Source of the DNA: an uncultured Sphingobacteriaceae bacterium
Lineage (GTDB): Bacteria > Bacteroidota > Bacteroidia > Sphingobacteriales > Sphingobacteriaceae
Length of the DNA stretch: 64,000 nt
Reading direction: 5' to 3'
Assembly (NCBI GenBank): GCA_946480915.1
Contig: CAMLLO010000003.1
Span: 62,001-126,000 of the forward strand
The notes below the pieces were generated by a model. It saw only the letters and a program-made list of their open reading frames with translations. It did no database searches and was not told the origin of the DNA. A program made the translations under genes and the position numbers. Below are positions 1 to 8,057 of the stretch, one piece after another; position 1 is the first letter of the stretch, and every line of letters begins with the position of its first letter.

Positions 1-1
1 T

Positions 2-550
2 CTTGAATTACTGAAGGATGGCCAGATGGCTGCATTCGACGAGTTATACAATCGTTATTGGTCTAAATTATATTCCCAGGCCTATAAGAGAATTAACAGA
101 ACTGAAGTGGCAGAGGAGATTGTTCAGGATTTTTTTACCAGCCTTTGGATCAATAAAGATTCGGTGATCATTCATACATCGTTCAGTAATTATGCCTATG
201 CGGCTGTTAGGAATCTTGTTTTTAAGCAATATCAGAAAGAATATAACGTCCGAAAATTCGAAGATGCTCATAAAATGAGCCTTGTTGAAAGCGATACTTC
301 AACCGAGCAACTCATAGAGTTAAATGATTTGCGACGGGTACTGGAGCAACAGGTAGAAACTCTGCCTCCCAAATGCAGAGGGGTTTTTAATCTCAGTCGC
401 AAAGAATATAAAAGCAATAAAGAAATTGCTGCCATTCTTGAGATTTCTGAGAAGACGGTTGAAAATCATATGACAAAAGCACTTAAAACGCTGCGTTTAA
501 GTGTAAAAAATATTATCCCGCTAGTTTTAGCCTTTTCTAAGTTTTTTTAA
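2..550 (+). CDS. ECF-type RNA polymerase sigma factor, 5'-partial
   Basis: Extracytoplasmic-function sigma factor that would direct RNA polymerase to a dedicated promoter, probably that of the adjacent SusC/SusD genes. The frame is open from base 2 with LELLKDGQ before the first in-window ATG at 26, which matches the usual start of region 2 in this family. The true start therefore lies outside the window and the ATG at 26 is internal. Region 2 is seen as FDELYNRYW followed by AEEIVQDFF and SLW. Region 4 is seen as LPPKCRGVF and the helix-turn-helix NKEIAAILEISEKTVENH. A FecR anti-sigma gene follows after 75 bp and an STN-bearing SusC after that, the standard FecI/FecR/SusC trans-envelope arrangement. 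Family assignment is secure; the target promoter is inferred. Confidence 0.93.
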   Translation, partial: LELLKDGQMAAFDELYNRYWSKLYSQAYKRINRTEVAEEIVQDFFTSLWINKDSVIIHTSFSNYAYAAVRNLVFKQYQKEYNVRKFEDAHKMSLVESDTSTEQLIELNDLRRVLEQQVETLPPKCRGVFNLSRKEYKSNKEIAAILEISEKTVENHMTKALKTLRLSVKNIIPLVLAFSKFF

Positions 551-564
551 ATATTTTTTTATTT

Positions 565-574
565 CACTAGGGGT
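565..574 (+). promoter_or_regulatory. CACTAGGGGT element between sigma and anti-sigma genes
   Basis: In the short sigma/anti-sigma gap a T-run (554-560) is followed by CACTAGGGGT. From memory, similar CACTAGGGG-type sequences occur before fecR-like genes in Bacteroidota. It may be a promoter or mRNA element, but nothing in this window alone proves a function. Confidence 0.25.
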
Positions 575-625
575 TAGGTGGTAGTTTGAGAACTATGTAC
601 CTATACCGGATATTCTAATCATTCA

Positions 626-1645
626 ATGCAAGACGAAGTAATATTTCAATTAGTTGATAAGTATCTCAAGGGAGAATGCACCCTTGAAGAAGAGATGGTT
701 ATTATGAACTGGTATAATTCTTTTAATTCTACAGTTGACCCTATATCACTTTTATCTGAAAAACAGCAAGACGATCTAAAAGCCGCTATGCTTAGTCGCA
801 TCAAATTTAAAATCTCAACGATGCCGGTCGTCCATTCGAAAAGATCAACCAATTCAATAAAAGGGTATTATTATGCTGCGGCAAGTATTGCCGCGGCATT
901 TTTGATTGTGTTTTCATTACTGAATCAGAACTTTAAAAAGGGTAAGCCGGAAGAGAATGTTTTAGCAGAGATTGCTACTCAAATTAATTTTAAGAACGAT
1001 CTTAACAGGATTCAAAAATATATTTTACCCGATAGCACGATTGTATGGCTTCAGCCTGATGCCGCTATCAGTTACGATCATGATTTTGTTCGACAAACAC
1101 GGGATATAAAATTGGCTGGCGAAGCATTTTTTGAAGTAACGAAGGATGCAAAACACCCATTCCTGATTCACAGCGATGACTTTATTACCAAAGTATTAGG
1201 TACAAGCTTTAACGTGAAATCTTATGCAGGGGCTAACAATGCCGAGGTTTCGGTGGTTACAGGTAAGGTTTTGGTTTATACTCCGGCTTCAAAAAATGAA
1301 AAATTGCGCAGTGTTTATCTGCTTCCAGCACAAAAGGTGACATACAATAAGGCCAAACATCAATTGATAAAACTCAAAGTCGAGGAGCCAACTTTAAGCA
1401 TTTGGGAAAAGAATACCCTCTCTTTTGAAAATGAACCAATCACTAAAGTGGTCGAAACTTTAAATAGAACGTTTAAAGCCAAAATCATTTTAACGGATCC
1501 TGATATCAGCCAGTTAACCTTAAGAGCGGATTTTACAGATGTTAATTTGCCTAATATTATGGACATGCTGTCCAAATCTTTAAATATTACTTATGAGCTT
1601 AACGGAGATACAATCATAATCTCCAAAAAACCTGAAACTAACTAA
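626..1645 (+). CDS. FecR-family anti-sigma factor
   Basis: Inner-membrane regulator that holds the upstream ECF sigma factor inactive until the partner TonB-dependent transporter signals that its ligand is present. The 339-residue protein has a short cytoplasmic sigma-binding part (residues 1-79) and one membrane helix at about 81-100 (YYYAAASIAAAFLIVFSLL). A periplasmic FecR domain covers about 120-220 (ILPDSTIVWL, GEAFFEV, FNVKSY, VVTGKVLVY). A C-terminal DUF4974-like domain covers about 268-337 (FENEPITKVVETLN, LRADFTDV, ITYELNGDTIIIS). Length and domain order are normal for the family. It sits between the sigma gene and the STN-containing SusC and would receive the signal from that SusC across the periplasm. 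Confidence 0.94.
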   Translation: MQDEVIFQLVDKYLKGECTLEEEMVIMNWYNSFNSTVDPISLLSEKQQDDLKAAMLSRIKFKISTMPVVHSKRSTNSIKGYYYAAASIAAAFLIVFSLLNQNFKKGKPEENVLAEIATQINFKNDLNRIQKYILPDSTIVWLQPDAAISYDHDFVRQTRDIKLAGEAFFEVTKDAKHPFLIHSDDFITKVLGTSFNVKSYAGANNAEVSVVTGKVLVYTPASKNEKLRSVYLLPAQKVTYNKAKHQLIKLKVEEPTLSIWEKNTLSFENEPITKVVETLNRTFKAKIILTDPDISQLTLRADFTDVNLPNIMDMLSKSLNITYELNGDTIIISKKPETN

Positions 1646-1690
1646 AATTTAACCTAACCCCCCTGCATGAAAAATGAAATAGAATAATTA

Positions 1691-1819
1691 GAAAGTATTA
1701 AAAAGTTAAGAAGTGGTTGCGACACTTCTTAACCCAAAACCTAAACTATCGGATTAGTGCTTTATCACTAATGCCAGGTTTTTTATTGTCTCATTTTTGG
1801 AAATAAAACAAATAAAAGT
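1691..1819 (+). promoter_or_regulatory. Structured susC leader with two hairpins
   Basis: The untranslated region before the first SusC contains a perfect 11-bp hairpin: GTTAAGAAGTG at 1705-1715, a 7-nt loop, then its complement at 1723-1733. A second structure pairs AAAACCT (1736-1742) with AGGTTTT (1776-1782) and encloses an inner 7-bp stem (ATTAGTG 1753-1759, CACTAAT 1766-1772). A T-run follows. The same two-part fold and the same tail up to the start codon recur before the second SusC, so this looks like a conserved 5' UTR element (attenuator or sRNA target) and not chance. Function is inferred. Confidence 0.55.
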
Positions 1820-4800
1820 ATGAATTTTTATTTACAACTCTCTAATGACTTAGGTTATATTATGAGAATTACATTAAGTCAATTAATAATATTTATTGTT
1901 TTAACAGGTGTCTCCTATGCCGACGAAAGCAACGCACAAGGTGTGTTGAATAACTCTGTTAAATTAAATCAAACTACCACTACGTTAAACAATGCCTTAA
2001 AAAAGATTGAAAAAGTAGCCGATGTCAAATTTGTTTATAGCAAAAACATCATCGATGCAGACCAATTAGTTTCCATATCGGCAGATAGCGAGAAGCTTTC
2101 TGTCATACTCGACGATTTACTCAAGTCTCGAGGTATCGGGTATGAGGTAATGAACCAGCAGATTATTTTAAGTCCCCTGGTTCCTGAAGAAAAAAATACC
2201 GGATCAGGTGATATTAATTCAGTAAGGCAGGATATAATCGTTACCGGAAAAATTACGGATCCAAGCGGCGAGCCTTTAATCGGGGTGAGCATTAAATTGA
2301 AAGGCTCAACATCTGGTGCAGCCAGCAATGTCTCAGGAAATTATTCAATTACCATACCTTCTAACATCACAAATCCGGTATTAGTGTTTTCATATCTCGG
2401 CTATGCAACTAAGGAAGTCGCTGTAGAGGGGAAAACATCTATCAACGTTCAATTAGTCGAGGATGTTAAAACATTGCAGGAGGTAGTAGTAGTAGGTTAT
2501 GGCACGCAGAAAAGAGGGGATGTTTCGCAGGCGATTGCTTCTGTTGATATGGAGAATCTTAGAGATGTACCGGTAACAAACGTTACGCAGGCTCTGCAAG
2601 GAAGGATACCGGGCCTCGTGTCAACTCCCAGTTCTTTTCGTCCGGGCTCAGGATCAAGTATCAGATTGAGAGGTACCAGATCTTTAACAGCCGGGAATGA
2701 CCCGCTTTATGTGGTAGATGGTATTCCGATCAGCTATACAATTGATGATATCAATCCTCTGGATATTGAATCGATTGATGTGCTTAAGGATGCCGCAGCA
2801 ACAGCTATTTATGGATCAAGAGGTGCAAATGGAGTAATTCAGATAACGACTAAAAAAGGAAAGGCAGGGAAGCTTTCTATTGATTATAATGGAAATACAT
2901 CCGCCGACAATATTGTCAGAAAGCTTGAAGTATATAACGGTCCCGAATTCGCCCAGTTTAGGCGAGACGCGTTTATCGGCTCCGGTGTCTATAATGCTAC
3001 TGCGAATGCGAATAACACCAACAAACGATATTTTCCTGATCCCGAAGCGGATTACGAATTATTTAAAAGCAATGACAACATGCTTTGGGATAATGTGAAG
3101 AATGCGTATGAATGGATTGATCTTGATATTACGAGCACACCAAAAAGATTTGTTGCTAAAACCCGGCCCACTACAGCAGAAGAAAAAGCTGTAATGGCAA
3201 GTTTGGGCTATCCTGTTTTAAATGAAGTTGCAATATATGACCCTTCTAAAATTACAACTTATAACTGGGGAGATGATGCCTTAAGAACGGGGATCACCCA
3301 AAATCACAACCTTTCTATCTCTGGGGGATCTGATAAGTTCAGAAGTGCTTTCGGCGGTGGTTATTTTAAACAAACTGGTATCATAAAAAGCCAGGATTTC
3401 GCTCGATTCACTTTATCAAATAATAATAATTTCAGACCCAGGGAATATTTGAATTTCGGAACCAATCTAAATTATTCCAATGCGATTCGTAATAGCGGTA
3501 CAGATTTGTATAGTGGCGCAAGCGGGCAGTTTCCTCTAACCACTCCTTACGATAGCAATGGAAAGTTTCTTCTCAATCCTGGAGCTGACGATCAGGTATT
3601 TAATCCTTTAAACGATCCAAATACTGTGTTCGACGAAACAAGAACTAACCGTTTGTTAGCTAACGTCTTCGGCCAGGTAGATATCTTAAAAGGTCTGAGC
3701 TTTAAAAGTGCATTTGGCGTCGACCTTAATACCTCAAGAAGAGGGCGGTTCAATGGAGCCGTTTCATCCGTCCGACGAAATGCTGCACCCAACGGTAATT
3801 ACGATACGAATAATGGCTTAGTATGGACACTTCAAAACCAATTGAGTTATAACACCACCTTTGCGGGGAAACACGACTTTTCTGCGACTGTTGTACAAGA
3901 GCTTAGAAAGCGAAGGGACGAAGAGAATAATACCAGTGCCAATGAACTAACTTACGAAACTCAAAAATGGTATGCCCTGCAAAACAATGCCAAAGGAGTG
4001 ACTGTGGTTTCGGGTAACTTCTTGCAAGATCAGTTAGCGTCTCATCTCGGCCGTATTAACTATTCTTATGATAGTAAGTATATATTCTCCGCAGCTCTTC
4101 GGCACGATGCTTCTTCTGTTTTGTCTCCTGAAAATCAAAGTCAGTTATTCCCTTCTGCTTCTATCGCATGGCGGTTAGACCGGGAATCGTTCATTAAAGC
4201 CATACCCGCTATCGAGCAATTGAAATTGCGCTTAGGATTTGGTGCAGTTGGAAATGCCGGTATAGATCCCTATCAAACTGCTGGTGTTTTATTCAGAGAT
4301 CCGTCCTATTATAACTTTGGAAATAATGTAGCCATCGGATATACCCCCCAATACCTGCGTTCTGAGGTTACTTGGGAGAGAACTATTACAAAGAATCTTG
4401 GGGTAGATTATGGATTCTTGAAGGGGCGGTTAACGGGGGCGATCGATATTTATGAATCGAATACAAACAATATTCAAAATATCCCGCTGCCAGGAGCTGG
4501 AGGAATAGCTAGTGCGCTTGTTAATTTGGGAAATGTTCGAAACAGAGGCCTTGAAATAGCGCTGTCTACTGTTAACATCGACAAGTCTGCCAAAAAGGGT
4601 GGGTTTCGATGGACATCAGATTTCGCTTTCTCCACTAACAAGGAAGAGATTACAGAATTAAACAATCGGGGCGTTGACGATATCGCACGCCAGTGGTTTT
4701 ATGGAAATCCGGTTAGAAGTTACTGGGATTTTAAAAGCGATGGAATTTTTCAATATACAGATACACTTTCGGGAGGGATACTTAAAGATTATTTCTGGAA

Positions 4801-5398
4801 AAAAGCCGGAAAAAATGCTGCCAATTTTCAGCCCGGGCGGATTAGGGTGCAAGACCTAAATGGAGACACCGTGATTAACGATGCCGATAGAGTAATACTT
4901 GGTTCTCCCAATCCAAAATGGACAGGTAGCATCAACAATACCTTTTCGTTTAAAGGGTTTGATCTTTCAAGCTTTATTTATATAAGCCACGGTTCGCTGG
5001 TTAGAGATTTCAGGCCAGGCTTGGTTGGCCGATATCCAGGTCAAAAGGTAAATTATTGGACTCCGACCAATCCATCTAATGAATATCAACAGCCAAACAG
5101 AACAAGCGATATTCCTCTCTACTGGCAATCTTTAAGTTTTCGCGACGGCTCATTTGTGAGAGTAAGAAGTATTCAACTGGCATATCACATACCTGCTTCC
5201 ATGCTCGAACGGTTTAGCTTAAGTAATATGACGCTATCGTTTAATGCAGTAAATCCTTTCATTTTCAGTAAATATAAGCGTTACGATCCTGAGACAGTTC
5301 CGTATAATTCCACGTATCCTCAGGGAAGTACAGCGAACCCGGCCCCTACTTCTTATAGTTTCCGAAGCTTTGTATTTGGTTTAAGAATGGGATTGTAA
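1820..5398 (+). CDS. SusC-type TonB-dependent transporter with STN signalling domain
   Basis: Outer-membrane TonB-dependent glycan transporter that also signals to the FecR/ECF pair upstream. Domains in the 1192-residue protein: signal region 1-40, STN (secretin/TonB N-terminal) domain about 48-118, carboxypeptidase-D-like beta-sandwich about 138-214 (TGKITDPSGEPLIGVSI), TonB box EVVVVGYG at 221-228, plug about 230-350 (RLRGTRSLTAGNDPLYVVDG, LKDAAATAIYGSRGANGVI), then a 22-strand-type barrel to the C-terminal FVFGLRMGL. It is the only one of the six SusC proteins here with an STN domain, fitting its place next to the sigma/anti-sigma genes. The ATG at 1820 matches the conserved M-x-FYLQ start of the next SusC; residue 15 is a less likely start. 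SusD follows after 28 bp. Confidence 0.95.
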   Translation: MNFYLQLSNDLGYIMRITLSQLIIFIVLTGVSYADESNAQGVLNNSVKLNQTTTTLNNALKKIEKVADVKFVYSKNIIDADQLVSISADSEKLSVILDDLLKSRGIGYEVMNQQIILSPLVPEEKNTGSGDINSVRQDIIVTGKITDPSGEPLIGVSIKLKGSTSGAASNVSGNYSITIPSNITNPVLVFSYLGYATKEVAVEGKTSINVQLVEDVKTLQEVVVVGYGTQKRGDVSQAIASVDMENLRDVPVTNVTQALQGRIPGLVSTPSSFRPGSGSSIRLRGTRSLTAGNDPLYVVDGIPISYTIDDINPLDIESIDVLKDAAATAIYGSRGANGVIQITTKKGKAGKLSIDYNGNTSADNIVRKLEVYNGPEFAQFRRDAFIGSGVYNATANANNTNKRYFPDPEADYELFKSNDNMLWDNVKNAYEWIDLDITSTPKRFVAKTRPTTAEEKAVMASLGYPVLNEVAIYDPSKITTYNWGDDALRTGITQNHNLSISGGSDKFRSAFGGGYFKQTGIIKSQDFARFTLSNNNNFRPREYLNFGTNLNYSNAIRNSGTDLYSGASGQFPLTTPYDSNGKFLLNPGADDQVFNPLNDPNTVFDETRTNRLLANVFGQVDILKGLSFKSAFGVDLNTSRRGRFNGAVSSVRRNAAPNGNYDTNNGLVWTLQNQLSYNTTFAGKHDFSATVVQELRKRRDEENNTSANELTYETQKWYALQNNAKGVTVVSGNFLQDQLASHLGRINYSYDSKYIFSAALRHDASSVLSPENQSQLFPSASIAWRLDRESFIKAIPAIEQLKLRLGFGAVGNAGIDPYQTAGVLFRDPSYYNFGNNVAIGYTPQYLRSEVTWERTITKNLGVDYGFLKGRLTGAIDIYESNTNNIQNIPLPGAGGIASALVNLGNVRNRGLEIALSTVNIDKSAKKGGFRWTSDFAFSTNKEEITELNNRGVDDIARQWFYGNPVRSYWDFKSDGIFQYTDTLSGGILKDYFWKKAGKNAANFQPGRIRVQDLNGDTVINDADRVILGSPNPKWTGSINNTFSFKGFDLSSFIYISHGSLVRDFRPGLVGRYPGQKVNYWTPTNPSNEYQQPNRTSDIPLYWQSLSFRDGSFVRVRSIQLAYHIPASMLERFSLSNMTLSFNAVNPFIFSKYKRYDPETVPYNSTYPQGSTANPAPTSYSFRSFVFGLRMGL

Positions 5399-5426
5399 GA
5401 TTGTTTAATGATATAATTTAAAAACA

Positions 5427-7433
5427 ATGAAAAAATATTATATAGTTGCCATAACCCTCTTATTTGTTCTGAGTAATTTCTCTTGTAAGAAGTTCGTTGA
5501 AGAGGAATTGATAAGCACCTTAACTTTTGATTACTATAAAACGGATAAAGGCCTCGAAGATCTGGTTGAAGCCGCTTACGCTCCCGTAAGGTGGAAGTTC
5601 AATAATGAGCAGTCATATACTCTCTTTAATTTTGGAACAGATGAATTTATCCTGGGCGATCAGTTTAATAATGTGCATTACAATACGTATTCTCCGGTAT
5701 TAAATCCCAGTGAATCAGCTTTAAACGCCTTATGGAATAATAATTATGATGGAATTAATCGTTGTAACATAGGTATTGAATTGATTGGTGCCTTCAATGA
5801 TGCGAATTCGGCCCTTTTAGAAACCGAATCAAAACGCAGGCAGCGAATAGGCGAATTGCGTTTCCTGCGTGCCTACTACTATTTGATGATGGTTCAGCAG
5901 TTCGGGGGGGTGCCCTTGGTTCTCGAATCAAGTAACGAAGTTCGTACTGATTTCCCCAGAGCAAGTACCGCCGATGTCTATAAAGCGATAATTGCGGATT
6001 TGATTTTTGCAAAAGACAATTTAGCCCCCACAACAACTCTGCTGGGCCGTGCCACCAAAGGGGCTGCACAGCATTTTCTGGCAAAGACCTATCTAACCAG
6101 AGGAAGCGCAGTTAGTGTCGAGGCAAAAAAAGAGCGGGGAACACTGGCTACGGATTTGGATAGCGCTATCTTTCATTCGGAGGCGGTTATAGCCGGGCCC
6201 TATGCGCTCGAGTCGGATTACATGAATCTATTTTTCGGGGTTTATCCAAATGGATATCCGAATGTGTTAACACCGGCAATCGGAGAACACGGATCTGCAC
6301 CGGCGGGCGATTACGCGAAGCTCGCCACTTCAAATAATAGCAAGGAAATTATCTTCGCGGCGCAGTTTATAAACAATATTACCGCAAATGGTACTGGTAA
6401 TAGAGTGCATGAGTATTTTTTAATGCAGTATGATTCTGGCATACCAGGAATGGTAAGAGACCAGTTCAATGGTCGCCCATTCCGACGTACCGGCCCATCA
6501 GATTATACTATTGATCTTTTTGACCGAAAAAATGATTCTCGTTTTTATAAAAGCTTTAGAACGGCATATTATTCCAATGCTGACGCGAAGCTAACTTTCA
6601 CTTCGGCTAATGCACCAAATCCATCGCTTGTTGGCAAGCCAAAATTTGGGATAGGAGATACGGCGGCTTTGTTTATTGTAAACAATAGAAATACGGCCAT
6701 CCTCAATACGGACCTTCCTAAATATCGATATGCAGCTTATGCACGATACATAAAAAATTCAGCGGGAGTTATTTCAAAAGGTTTTACAACCAGTAAGTAT
6801 CTCTCTTTGGTTAAGCATATCGACCCGGTGCGTGTTACTACAACAGTTAATGAGGAATCGGGCGTAAAAAATGGTATTCTGGCCCGACTTGGCGAAACTC
6901 ATTTAATTGCTGCAGAAGCATATGGAAGAAAAGGCTTGTTTACAGATGCATTACGACATGTGAATAAAATCAGAGCCAGAGCAGCCTATCATGCCGGTGA
7001 ATTTAAAAATCCGCAAACCTGGAAATTTGATGGAGGCACCCCCGGTGATGTTTCTGATACCTATCCTAATATGATAGCAACCACCGCCTTGTTCACAACC
7101 AATGCGGCCAGCGAGCTTTACCCAATTACTGTTACCACCAATGAAGAACGGTTTATACATTTTATGTTAAATGAAAGAACAAGAGAGCTTTGTGGCGAAC
7201 TGTATCGTTGGGAAGATCTTGTAAGAACAGAAACCTTATATCAAAGGGTGAACCAGGAAAATGGTAGTTATATCAAAGACGGTATTACTCAAAAATATAA
7301 TCCCGATGCAACCGATATTAAACCATATCATAAATTGCGTCCCATCCCAAGTCAACAAATTGAGTTAACCACCTCCAATGGTGTAGCCCTCACCCCCGCG
7401 GAGAAAGCCGCATATCAAAACCCTGGATATTAA
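5427..7433 (+). CDS. SusD/RagB-family outer-membrane lipoprotein
   Basis: Surface glycan-binding lipoprotein that caps the SusC transporter encoded just upstream. The N-terminus is a lipoprotein signal with Cys20 (NFSC-KKFVEEE). The acidic residues just after the cysteine fit a Bacteroidota surface-export signal. Family hallmarks are IGELRFLRAYYYLMMVQQFG followed by GVPLVL in the TPR-like helical part, ETHLIAAEAYGRKG, and the C-terminal ending KLRPIPSQQIEL ... AYQNPGY. At 668 residues it is at the long end for SusD. It is the last gene of the first unit; a strong terminator follows about 40 bp after the stop. Substrate is not readable from the sequence. Confidence 0.94.
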   Translation: MKKYYIVAITLLFVLSNFSCKKFVEEELISTLTFDYYKTDKGLEDLVEAAYAPVRWKFNNEQSYTLFNFGTDEFILGDQFNNVHYNTYSPVLNPSESALNALWNNNYDGINRCNIGIELIGAFNDANSALLETESKRRQRIGELRFLRAYYYLMMVQQFGGVPLVLESSNEVRTDFPRASTADVYKAIIADLIFAKDNLAPTTTLLGRATKGAAQHFLAKTYLTRGSAVSVEAKKERGTLATDLDSAIFHSEAVIAGPYALESDYMNLFFGVYPNGYPNVLTPAIGEHGSAPAGDYAKLATSNNSKEIIFAAQFINNITANGTGNRVHEYFLMQYDSGIPGMVRDQFNGRPFRRTGPSDYTIDLFDRKNDSRFYKSFRTAYYSNADAKLTFTSANAPNPSLVGKPKFGIGDTAALFIVNNRNTAILNTDLPKYRYAAYARYIKNSAGVISKGFTTSKYLSLVKHIDPVRVTTTVNEESGVKNGILARLGETHLIAAEAYGRKGLFTDALRHVNKIRARAAYHAGEFKNPQTWKFDGGTPGDVSDTYPNMIATTALFTTNAASELYPITVTTNEERFIHFMLNERTRELCGELYRWEDLVRTETLYQRVNQENGSYIKDGITQKYNPDATDIKPYHKLRPIPSQQIELTTSNGVALTPAEKAAYQNPGY

Positions 7434-7473
7434 TAAATATTTCTGCCTGCGCTTGTAACCGGGCGCATATCAC

Positions 7474-7505
7474 AAAGGACAAAGCCGAGAGCTTTGTCCT
7501 TTTTT
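7474..7505 (+). terminator. Rho-independent terminator after the first SusD
   Basis: Perfect 11-bp stem AAAGGACAAAG (7474-7484) with complement at 7492-7502, 7-nt loop, T-run through 7505. It closes the sigma/FecR/SusC/SusD unit. Confidence 0.88.
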
Positions 7506-7923
7506 GTTACATCAAATACAAGTGAAGCTATCTACATCATCTTTTGCAGAAATTTTTGACGTTCTGCTTTTTCCGTCGCGCGCAGTTTCATGTAAATCTG
7601 CCTCGAATTTCTGAAAAAATCGAATGCCAAAGACCTCAGATCCATCAAAAAAAAATCTCGCGAATTGAGAATTTATCAGCTAATAATTAAAATAGAATTT
7701 AACTAAACAGTTTGAAAATAAGAGTGTTGTTGTCAAATCCAGAGGGTGTTAAATCTCTTTTGAAACCAATTTACCAATATGAAAATTATTATTTAATATC
7801 CATTAATTAGCTGTTAGTACAAGTTGTATGATGTTGCTTTTCGTAAGACAAAAGCCTGATGAAAGGGGCTCGAAACCTAATTGAACAATTAAACTAATAA
7901 GAATGAATAGAGGAAAGCAAGCG
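7506..7923 (+). other. Intergenic stretch, no gene seen
   Basis: About 420 bp of AT-rich DNA between the first terminator and the second SusC leader. I find no convincing coding frame on either strand and no CAGGA-type operator. A promoter for the second SusC/SusD pair must lie here or in the leader, but I cannot place it with confidence. Confidence 0.5.
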
Positions 7924-8057
7924 AAAGATTATTAAAAAAGTTAAGAAGTGTGTGCAGCACTCCTTAACCAAAGACCTGTCTATCGAATAATAGTGCATTA
8001 TTTCTAATGCCCAGGTTTTTTATTGTCTCATTTTTTGGAAATAAAACAAATAAATGT
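7924..8057 (+). promoter_or_regulatory. Second copy of the structured susC leader
   Basis: Hairpin 1: GTTAAGAAGTG (7940-7950), 7-nt loop, 3' arm 7958-7968 with one mismatch. Hairpin 2: AAAGACCTG (7970-7978) pairs with CAGGTTTTT (8012-8020), including one G-U pair. Compared with the first leader the outer stem is shifted and changed in sequence but still pairs, which argues for selection on structure. The 3' end (TTTTTTATTGTCTC ... GGAAATAAAACAAATAAA) is nearly identical to that before the first SusC. Confidence 0.55.

Noticed and set aside
26..28. ATG 26 as true start of the sigma factor
   Set aside because: The frame is open to the window edge with the conserved LELLKDGQ lead-in, so the start is upstream of the window.
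2..7433. CAGGA-type operator in the sigma/FecR/SusC region
   Set aside because: I looked in the gaps of this unit and before the second SusC and found none; these pairs seem to lie outside that regulon.
8007..8057. Longer start of the second SusC at 8007
   Set aside because: These 17 codons lie within the leader that is conserved with the untranslated region before the first SusC; the protein match begins at 8058.
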